Shown one piece after another: positions 57,635 through 64,000 of a DNA stretch of 64,000 bases. Where the stretch lies: assembly GCF_900110435.1 (NCBI RefSeq), contig NZ_FODT01000006.1:186001-250000 (forward strand). The letters are read 5' to 3'. The position numbers and the translations under genes are program-made. Source of the stretch: Rhodopseudomonas pseudopalustris (lineage in GTDB: Bacteria > Pseudomonadota > Alphaproteobacteria > Rhizobiales > Xanthobacteraceae). The number at the start of each line of letters is the position of its first letter. The first letter of the stretch is position 1. The notes beneath the pieces were generated by a model that was given only the letters and a program-made list of their open reading frames with translations, had not been told where the DNA came from and searched no databases.

Positions 57635-58999
57635 ATGAAGAAGCTTCTCGTCGGCGTTGCGCTCGTTGGTTCAGCCGTCAGCGCCCAGGCAGCCGATCTT
57701 GCCGTCAGAGCCCCGTACGTCAAGGCGCCGGTCGCGGCGATCTATGACTGGACCGGATTCTACATCGGCGGAAACGTCGGCGTCGGCGTCGGTCGCAACC
57801 TGCAGAGCCACGTCTTCCCCGCCGGCGGCGTCGCCAACTCCTCCTATCTCCAGCCCCAGGGCGTGATCGGCGGCGGCCAGATCGGTTACAACTGGCAGAC
57901 CAATTCGGTGTTCGGCCCGCTGCTGATCGGCGTCGAGGCCGACATCCAGGGCAGCGGCATGAGCGACGGCCGCACCACCCTGAACACGCTGAACGGCGTG
58001 CTGGGCACGGTGAACTACAATCAGAAGCTCGACTGGTTCACCACGGTGCGCGGCCGCATCGGCATCGCGCGCGGCCCGGTGGTCAGCTACTTCACCGGCG
58101 GCTTCGCGGCGGGCGACGTCAAGACCACCGTCACCGAAGTCGGCCTGGTCCCGTTCAACCTCAGCGGCACCCGCACCGGCTGGGTAATCGGCTCCGGCGT
58201 CGAAGCGGCGCTCGGCGGCAACTGGACCGGCAAGATCGAATATCTGTATCTCGACCTCGGCAACCGGACCGACGTGTTCGGCACCCAGTCGCTGCGCACC
58301 GAATTGCGCGAGAACATCTTCCGCGTCGGTCTGAACTATCGCATCGGCGGCACCGGAGCGTACATCGCCCCGCCGCCGGCGAACTGGGCCGGCCTGTATA
58401 TCGGCGGCAATTTCGGTGGCTCGGCCACCGCGCGCAACCGCACCACCGCGACCATCGGCGGATTCACCGAGCAGTTCAACCTGTCGCCGGAAGGGTTCAT
58501 CGGCGGCGGCCAGATCGGCTACAATTGGCAGACCGCGAATTGGGTGTTCGGCGCCGAAGCCGACTTCCAGGGCTCGACCCAGAAGGACGATCGCACCGCG
58601 GTGTTCGGCTCGACTGTGGCCTACAATCAGAAGCTGCCCTGGTTCGGCACGGCGCGCGCCCGGCTCGGCTATTCGGTCGGCTCGACGTTGCTCTACGCCA
58701 CCGGCGGTTACGCCTATGGCAACGTCAAGACCAACATCGTGACCCCGCTCAGCAACGAGACCTCCAATCGCTCGCGCAGCGGCTATGCGGTCGGCGGCGG
58801 CGTTGAAATGCCGTTCAGCCTGTTCGGTCTGCTCGGCCCGAACTGGACCTCGAAGACCGAATATCTCTACGTCGACCTCGGCTCGACCACCGACGTGTTC
58901 GCCGGCGGCCTCGGCGTGAGCACCTCCAAGGTGACCGAGCACATGGTCCGGACCGGCATCAACTATCACTTCAACCAGCCGGTGGTCGCGAAGTACTAA
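57635..58999 (+). CDS. Outer-membrane protein with two tandem Omp25-like barrels
   Basis: 454 residues, twice the usual size. The signal peptide ends near AQAA. Barrel 1 (about 35-245) opens YDWTGFYIGGNVGVGVG and closes VGLNYRIGG. Barrel 2 (about 250-454) opens NWAGLYIGGNFGGSATA and closes INYHFNQPVVAKY. Matching internal segments (GQIGYNWQT, KIEYLYLDLG / KTEYLYVDLG) show they are an internal duplication. AGGAAGG precedes the ATG. Either two barrels in one chain or a larger merged pore; not decidable here. Confidence 0.88.
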   Translation: MKKLLVGVALVGSAVSAQAADLAVRAPYVKAPVAAIYDWTGFYIGGNVGVGVGRNLQSHVFPAGGVANSSYLQPQGVIGGGQIGYNWQTNSVFGPLLIGVEADIQGSGMSDGRTTLNTLNGVLGTVNYNQKLDWFTTVRGRIGIARGPVVSYFTGGFAAGDVKTTVTEVGLVPFNLSGTRTGWVIGSGVEAALGGNWTGKIEYLYLDLGNRTDVFGTQSLRTELRENIFRVGLNYRIGGTGAYIAPPPANWAGLYIGGNFGGSATARNRTTATIGGFTEQFNLSPEGFIGGGQIGYNWQTANWVFGAEADFQGSTQKDDRTAVFGSTVAYNQKLPWFGTARARLGYSVGSTLLYATGGYAYGNVKTNIVTPLSNETSNRSRSGYAVGGGVEMPFSLFGLLGPNWTSKTEYLYVDLGSTTDVFAGGLGVSTSKVTEHMVRTGINYHFNQPVVAKY

Positions 59000-59030
59000 G
59001 CCGAACGACGACACCGAACCAAGACATCGA

Positions 59031-59057
59031 ACCCCGGCCTCGCGGCCGGGGTTTTTG
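59031..59057 (+). terminator. Terminator of the two-barrel OMP gene
   Basis: ACCCCGGCC, loop TCGC, GGCCGGGGT, then T-rich. Confidence 0.9.
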
Positions 59058-59132
59058 TTTGTGCTCCCGCCTGATTGCGGCGTCGACGGAACCCGGAGGG
59101 GCCGGACTCGTTTGCAGTTCAGGCCCGCCTAT

Positions 59133-60182
59133 ATGGTGACCATGCGTCCGCACGACATCCTGATCCCCACGACCGAAGGCCTGTGCTGCAAACCGGGCGG
59201 CTTTCACATCGATCCGGTGCGGCCGGTCGACCGCGCGGTGATCACCCACGGCCATTCCGACCACGCGAGGGCCGGCCACGGCGCGGTGCTGGCGACCCAG
59301 GAAACGCTCGACATGATGCGGCTGCGCTACGGCGACGATTTCGCCGGCTCGACGCAGGCGATCAGCTATGGCGAGGAGATTCGGCTCGGCGGCGCGCGCG
59401 TGAAATTCCATTCGGCCGGGCATGTGCTCGGCTCGGCGCAGGTCGCGGTCGAATGCGGCGGCATCCGGATCGTCGCGTCCGGCGACTACAAGGACGCGCC
59501 CGACCCGACCTGCACGCCGTTCGAGATCGTCGCGTGCGACGTGTTCATCACCGAGGCCACCTTCGGGCTCCCGGTGTTTCGCCACCCCGACGCGGCGGAT
59601 GAGGTGAACAAGCTGCTGGCGTCGGTGGCACTGTTTCCCGAACGTGCGCATCTGGTCGGCGCCTATTCGCTCGGCAAGGCGCAGCGCCTGATCGCGCTGA
59701 TCCGCGCCGCCGGCTATGACGCGCCGATCTATCTGCACGGCGCGATGGAGAAGATTACGCAGTATTACGCCGAGCGCGGCGTGACGCTCGGCGAGCTGCG
59801 CCCGGTGAAGGGCGTAAAGAAGGCCGAACTCGCCGGCGCCATCACGCTGGCGCCGCCGTCGGCGACCTCCGATCTATGGACGCGGCGCTTCCCCGATCCG
59901 TTGACCGCCTTCGCCTCCGGCTGGATGCGGGTGCGCGCCCGCGCCAGGCAGCGCGGCGTCGAGCTTCCGCTGGTGATTTCCGATCACGCCGACTGGGACG
60001 GCCTGACCGCGACGATTGCCGCCACCGGCGCAGGCGAAATCTGGGTCACGCACGGACAGGAAGACGCGCTGGTGCATTGGTGCCGGAGCAACGGCCTGGC
60101 GGCGCGGCCGCTCGATCTGGTCGGCTATGGCGACGAGGACGAGGACGTCGGGATGCCGGCGAGCGAGGCCGCCGAGGCATGA
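59133..60182 (+). CDS. Ligase-associated DNA damage response exonuclease (MBL fold)
   Basis: About 349 residues from MVTMRPHDILIPTTEGL. The beta-lactamase-fold motif THGHSDHARAGH, then SAGHVLGSAQV and SGDYKDAPDP, mark the SNM1/Artemis-like (CPSF-type) exonuclease of the ligase-associated cassette. The C-terminal region has VISDHADWDGL and VTHGQEDALVHW. The stop overlaps the ligase ATG (ATGA). A start at MRPHD (59142) is possible. Confidence 0.9.
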   Translation: MVTMRPHDILIPTTEGLCCKPGGFHIDPVRPVDRAVITHGHSDHARAGHGAVLATQETLDMMRLRYGDDFAGSTQAISYGEEIRLGGARVKFHSAGHVLGSAQVAVECGGIRIVASGDYKDAPDPTCTPFEIVACDVFITEATFGLPVFRHPDAADEVNKLLASVALFPERAHLVGAYSLGKAQRLIALIRAAGYDAPIYLHGAMEKITQYYAERGVTLGELRPVKGVKKAELAGAITLAPPSATSDLWTRRFPDPLTAFASGWMRVRARARQRGVELPLVISDHADWDGLTATIAATGAGEIWVTHGQEDALVHWCRSNGLAARPLDLVGYGDEDEDVGMPASEAAEA

Positions 60183-62071
60183 ACCGCTTCGCCGAACTGC
60201 TCGACCGTCTGGCCTACGAGCCCGGCCGCAACAACAAGCTGCGGCTGATCACCAATTACTTCCGCGCCACCGAAGACCCCGATCGCGGCTATGCGCTCGC
60301 GGCGCTGACCGGCGCGCTGTCGTTCCGCCACGCCAAGCCCGGCCTGATCCGCGAACTGATCGCCGCCCGTACCGATCCGGTGCTGTTCGGGCTGTCGTAT
60401 GATTACGTCGGCGATCTGTCGGAAACGGTGGCGCTGATGTGGCCGACGCCGCGCAATACGGCCGTCTCCACTCCCGCTGGCGGAGCCTCTTCCCCTCCCC
60501 CCGGCTCGGCCTCCTCCCCTCCCCCTTGCGGGGAGGGGTCGGGGGTGGGGGGCCACAGCGGGACGCCATCCTCGTGGCACCCTCACCCCAACCCTCTCCC
60601 GCAAGCGGGAGAGGGAGCGCGCAGTGCTTGGGGCGAGGACCGTGATTCAGAACTAAGCGCCGCAACGAGCCCCGGCCACAACAATCCACCGCCGCCGTCG
60701 CTCACCGAGATCGTCACCACGCTGCACAGCCTCGGCAAGGCCGAGCTGCCGGCGCAGCTCACGCGCTGGCTCGACGAGCTGGATGAAACCGGCCGCTGGG
60801 CGCTGCTGAAGCTCGTCACCGGCGGCCTGCGGATCGGCGTCTCGGCGCGGCTGGCGAAGACCGCAGCGGCCGCGCTCGGCGACAAGGACCCGCACGACGT
60901 CGAGCTGATGTGGCCCGGACTCGATGCACCCTATCTCGATCTGTTCGCCTGGCTGGAAGGCCACGGGCCCCAGCCGGTCAATCGCGATCCGGCGCCGTTT
61001 CGCCCGGTGATGCTGGCGCATGCGCTCGAGGACGCCGACTTCGCCGCGATGAACGCCGCCGACTACATTGCCGAATGGAAATGGGACGGCATCCGCGTGC
61101 AGGCGGTGAGCGGCGTCGGTGACGGTGGCGACGCCATCGTACGGCTGTATTCGCGCAGCGGCGAGGACATCACGCGGAGCTTCCCCGACCTGCTGCCGTC
61201 GCTGCGATTACCGGGCGCGATCGACGGCGAACTGCTGGTGTTGCGCGAGAGCCGGGTGCAGTCCTTCAACGTGCTGCAGCAGCGGCTCAACCGCAAATCG
61301 GTGACGCCGAAGCTGATCAAGGAGTATCCCATCCATCTGCGCGCCTACGACCTGCTCGGCGAGGGCGACGAAGATCTGCGTACGTTGCCGTTTGCCGAAC
61401 GCCGCGCACGGCTGGAGGCGTTCGTCGCACGGCTCGACGAACCCAAGATCGACCTGTCCCCGATGGTGACATTCGCCGACTGGGATGATTTGCACGCGGC
61501 GCGGCGCGATCCCGCCAGCGCCGGAGCCGGCCTCGATGCCGACGCGGTCGAGGGCGTGATGCTGAAGCGGCGCGATGCGCCGTATCTGCCCGGCCGCCCG
61601 AAAGGCCAATGGTGGAAGTGGAAACACGATCCCCATATCATCGACGCGGTGCTGATGTATGCCCAGCGCGGCCATGGCAAGCGCTCGTCTTATTATTCGG
61701 ACTACACCTTCGGGGTCTGGACCGAAGGCGACGGCGGCGATCAGCTCGTCCCGGTCGGCAAGGCGTATTTCGGCTTTACCGACGAGGAATTGCTGCAGAT
61801 CGACCGCTTCGTCCGCCGCAACACCACCGAAAAATTCGGCCCGGTCCGCCATGTCGTGCACGAACCCGATCAGGGCCTTGTGCTGGAAGTCGCTTTCGAG
61901 GGGCTGCAGCGCTCGCCGCGGCACAAATCCGGCGTGGCGATGCGTTTTCCGCGGATCAGCCGGCTGCGCTGGGACAAGCCGCCGCGCGACGCCGACCGGC
62001 TGGAGACGCTGGAGCGGATGTTGAAGGCCGACGGCGCGATTCCATCGGCGGCGCCCGCCCGCGGCCATTGA
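60179..62071 (+). CDS. ATP-dependent DNA ligase of the repair cassette (cisATP type)
   Basis: 630 residues. An N-terminal domain (about 1-90), then the adenylation domain with the active-site Lys in AEWKWDGIRVQ (about residue 301) and the motifs DGELLVL, EGVMLKRRDAPYLPG and WWKWKHDP, then the OB-fold to the end. The usual family length is near 530-560; the excess is the in-frame palindromic element and flanks at about residues 91-160, in the linker. Together with the exonuclease it seals breaks. Confidence 0.92.
   Translation: MNRFAELLDRLAYEPGRNNKLRLITNYFRATEDPDRGYALAALTGALSFRHAKPGLIRELIAARTDPVLFGLSYDYVGDLSETVALMWPTPRNTAVSTPAGGASSPPPGSASSPPPCGEGSGVGGHSGTPSSWHPHPNPLPQAGEGARSAWGEDRDSELSAATSPGHNNPPPPSLTEIVTTLHSLGKAELPAQLTRWLDELDETGRWALLKLVTGGLRIGVSARLAKTAAAALGDKDPHDVELMWPGLDAPYLDLFAWLEGHGPQPVNRDPAPFRPVMLAHALEDADFAAMNAADYIAEWKWDGIRVQAVSGVGDGGDAIVRLYSRSGEDITRSFPDLLPSLRLPGAIDGELLVLRESRVQSFNVLQQRLNRKSVTPKLIKEYPIHLRAYDLLGEGDEDLRTLPFAERRARLEAFVARLDEPKIDLSPMVTFADWDDLHAARRDPASAGAGLDADAVEGVMLKRRDAPYLPGRPKGQWWKWKHDPHIIDAVLMYAQRGHGKRSSYYSDYTFGVWTEGDGGDQLVPVGKAYFGFTDEELLQIDRFVRRNTTEKFGPVRHVVHEPDQGLVLEVAFEGLQRSPRHKSGVAMRFPRISRLRWDKPPRDADRLETLERMLKADGAIPSAAPARGH
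60516..60615. repeat. Palindromic element inside the ligase gene
   Basis: CCCCTCCCC...GGGGAGGGG at the left, CCCTCTCCCGC...GCGGGAGAGGG at the right, with GGGGGTGGGG and CCCTCACCCCAACC between. It is translated in frame (CGEGSGVGG ... PHPNPLPQAGEGA) at about residues 112-145 of the ligase. Confidence 0.93.
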
Positions 62072-62142
62072 CGCGCGCGAACCGGTTTCCCATTTGCGTT
62101 CCACCGATTATCATGCGGCCTGACCGCGCAAGGACACCAGCG

Positions 62143-62445
62143 ATGCGAAACGACCCACGGGACCTTCCCGCCACCGACGACAGCCTGACCCGCTTCCTCG
62201 GCGGCTCGCCGCTCGCGGTGTTTTTTCGGCTGGCGCTGATGTCGATCCTGGTCGGCGTCGTGCTTGCGGCGATCGGTCTCGATCCGTGGAATATCCTGGT
62301 CAGCATCCGGCTGCTGTTCCAGCGGATCTGGGATTTGGGCTTCGACGCCATCAGCGGCGTGTGGCGCTACTTCCTGCTCGGCGCGGTGATCGTGATCCCG
62401 ATCTGGCTGCTGACGCGGCTGTTCGGTACGCCGCGCGGGCGCTAG
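62143..62445 (+). CDS. DUF6460-like small membrane protein
   Basis: 100 residues from MRNDPRDLPATDDSLTRFLGG, with AAGGACACCAGCG ahead. Two membrane helices (FFRLALMSILVGVVLAAIG and RYFLLGAVIVIPIWLLTRLFG) flank a soluble segment with WNILVSIRLLFQRIW. I recall similar proteins (DUF6460) in Bradyrhizobium with unknown function. The MATE gene follows 13 bp later, so they may be cotranscribed. Confidence 0.75.
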   Translation: MRNDPRDLPATDDSLTRFLGGSPLAVFFRLALMSILVGVVLAAIGLDPWNILVSIRLLFQRIWDLGFDAISGVWRYFLLGAVIVIPIWLLTRLFGTPRGR

Positions 62446-62458
62446 CGTCGGCGAGCAA

Positions 62459-63814
62459 GTGAAGCCGGAGGCCGCGCAGGCCGGAGTTTTGCCGCCCGCC
62501 GCCGTAACCTCTCGACAGGTCTTCGCCATCGCCGGCCCGGCGATGGTCGCCAATTTGACGACGCCGCTGCTCGGCATCGTCGCCACCACCGCGATCGGAC
62601 GGCTCGGCGACGCCACGATGCTCGGCGGCGTGGCGATGATGTCGGTGATTTTCGACTGCCTGTTCTGGCTGTTCGGCTTCCTGCGGATGAGCACGCTGGC
62701 CTTCACCGCCCAGTCGATCGGCGCCGGCGACACGCGCGAGGTGCCGGCACATCTGCTTCGCGGATTAATCATCGCGATCGCGGTCGGCGTGGTGCTGATC
62801 GCGTTGCAGGGCCCGCTGGCCGCCGCGCTGATCGGCGCGATGGGCGGCAGCGACGGCGTCAGCGCCGCGGCCAGGACCTACTTCACGATCCGGATCTGGT
62901 CGGCGCCGCTGGTGCTGGCGAATTTCGCAGTGCTCGGCTGGCTGGTCGGACAGGCGCGCGCGACGCTCGCGCTCTCGGTGCAGGTCGCGATCAACCTGGT
63001 CAATATCGCAGCGACCATCGCGCTGGTGCTGTGGTTCGACTTCGGCATCGCCGGCGCGGCGGTGGCGGCGGTGATCGCGGAGGGCTCGGGTCTGCTGATC
63101 GGGCTTGTGATCGCCGCGTGGCTCGGCCGCGGCATTCCGCGCACGTCGCGGGCGATGCTGTTCGATCCGAGCCGCCTGAAGCGGATGTTCGCGGTCAACC
63201 GCGACATCATGCTGCGCACCGCGGCGCTGATCGCGGTGTTCCTGTTTTTCACGGCGCAAGGTGCCCGTGGCGGAGATGTGGTGCTTGCCACCAACTCCGT
63301 GCTCAACAATTTCCTGATGGTCAGCGCGTTCTTTCTCGACGGCCTCGCCAACGCCGCCGAGCAGCTCTGCGGCAGGACGCTCGGCGCACGCGACCGCGAC
63401 GGATTCGTTTCCGCGACGCGGCTGGTGATCCTGTGGGGCTTCGCCTTTGCGCTGGCGGTGAGCGCGACCTACGCGTTCACCGGCCCGCTCTTGATCGATG
63501 TGATGACGTCGAGCGCCGAGCTACGCCGCGCCGCCCGCGACTATCTGTGGCTGGTGGCGCTCGCGCCGATCCTCGGCGTGTTTGCCTTCGCCTATGACGG
63601 GGTGTACATCGGCGCCACCTGGGCGCGCGAGATGCGCAATCTGATGCTGCTGTCGCTGCTCCTGTTCCTTCTCGCCTGGCTGGCGCTGCGCCCACTCGGC
63701 AACACCGGACTGTGGATCGCCCTGCTGTCGCACTATATCTGGCGCGGCGGGCTGCAGGCGCTACGCTATCCGGCGATGCTGCGCGCCTCGTTTCCACCCG
63801 CCGCGGTCGGCTGA
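62459..63814 (+). CDS. MATE-family efflux transporter (DinF-like)
   Basis: 451 residues from a GTG start. Twelve helices in the two-bundle MATE arrangement: VFAIAGPAMVANLTTPLLGI opens, GRLGDATMLGGVAMMSVIFD and the second-half segment FFLDGLANAAEQLCGRTLGARD follow. It exports drugs or cationic compounds by Na+ or H+ antiport; the substrate is unknown. It follows the DUF6460-like gene closely. Confidence 0.92.
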   Translation: MKPEAAQAGVLPPAAVTSRQVFAIAGPAMVANLTTPLLGIVATTAIGRLGDATMLGGVAMMSVIFDCLFWLFGFLRMSTLAFTAQSIGAGDTREVPAHLLRGLIIAIAVGVVLIALQGPLAAALIGAMGGSDGVSAAARTYFTIRIWSAPLVLANFAVLGWLVGQARATLALSVQVAINLVNIAATIALVLWFDFGIAGAAVAAVIAEGSGLLIGLVIAAWLGRGIPRTSRAMLFDPSRLKRMFAVNRDIMLRTAALIAVFLFFTAQGARGGDVVLATNSVLNNFLMVSAFFLDGLANAAEQLCGRTLGARDRDGFVSATRLVILWGFAFALAVSATYAFTGPLLIDVMTSSAELRRAARDYLWLVALAPILGVFAFAYDGVYIGATWAREMRNLMLLSLLLFLLAWLALRPLGNTGLWIALLSHYIWRGGLQALRYPAMLRASFPPAAVG

Positions 63815-63947
63815 GTTTTTCTAAAGCTTGCAGCACCAGCTTAGCTCGATCTTCACGACAGAATGAGCTCTGGTCACAACAGCTCTTCGCAAACTCCTTG
63901 CGCTCAAAATACCATCTCCCCGATGTCGACCGCAAAGGAGAGATGGA

Positions 63948-64000
63948 ATGTGCGATGACTGCTCCAAAGGCGAGCTATCTCGTCGAACGCTGGTTCAAGC
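63948..64000 (+). CDS. Start of a gene with a twin-arginine-like N-terminus (partial)
   Basis: Only 17 codons are in the window: MCDDCSKGELSRRTLVQ. AAAGGAG lies 7 bases ahead. The SRRTLV segment resembles a Tat signal, and the CDDC start is like some exported enzymes. An overlapping frame from ATG 63943 is spaced worse. No family can be assigned. Confidence 0.5.
   Translation, partial: MCDDCSKGELSRRTLVQ

Overview
The window is about 64 kb of GC-rich alphaproteobacterial chromosome. Gene content points to Rhizobiales, most likely the Rhodopseudomonas/Bradyrhizobium group: ALA-synthase-type hemA, an F0-only ATP synthase operon, a coxBAEFGC-type aa3 oxidase operon, IalB, a PodJ-like protein, Omp25/31-type barrels, and several families of rhizobial palindromic repeats. 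No rRNA, tRNA, phage, IS element or CRISPR array was seen. It looks like ordinary core chromosome. Assignments come from reading protein sequences and motifs; no database search was run.

Layout. 1-4200: a zinc region on the minus strand. A Zur-like palindrome is followed by a small His-rich membrane ORF, then the ATPase, permease and binding protein of a Zn/Mn ABC importer. Past a repeat element come a His-rich CobW GTPase and the start of a WD40-like gene. 4500-8900: an Omp25-like barrel, a chemotaxis receptor and a metallo-beta-lactamase-fold hydrolase. 8900-16800: hemA behind a perfect FNR/FixK box, a CrbS-like transporter-kinase-receiver hybrid, its LuxR-type response regulator and an MHS transporter. 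16800-18660: YjbQ, an exported coiled-coil protein and an HCCA-isomerase-like protein. 18959-21553: atpI-B-E-F'-F. 21800-32817 (minus strand): aa3 oxidase and its assembly genes (ctaC, ctaD, ctaB, coxF, ctaG, ctaE, DUF983, surf1), then thrC, an M16 peptidase, a GNAT and an exported protein. 33200-38900: IalB, TldD, a two-PAN-domain protein, gshA, and a MarR/GST pair sharing twin palindromes. 39169-46900: beta-oxidation (fadB-like, fadA-like, acyl-CoA dehydrogenase) with an EAL protein, an NTF2-like protein and a TetR regulator. 47152-52434: PodJ-like Sel1 protein, a TauE-type exporter and its TIGR02186 partner. 52514-62071: the ligase-associated DNA repair cassette (PdeM nuclease, Lhr-like helicase, MBL exonuclease, ATP-dependent ligase), split by a branched-chain amino acid binding protein and a two-barrel outer-membrane protein. 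62143-64000: DUF6460-like protein, MATE transporter, and the start of a gene with a twin-arginine-like N-terminus.

The most unusual observation is that the ~110-125 bp palindromic element found between genes elsewhere in the window also lies in frame inside the repair helicase and the repair ligase, with a half copy at the start of pdeM. This resembles protein-coding palindromic elements known from Rickettsia. Other points worth attention are the Zur-linked His-rich small ORF, the tandem two-barrel OMP, the twin MarR operators, and three separate short tandem duplications that all have a 19-bp period.
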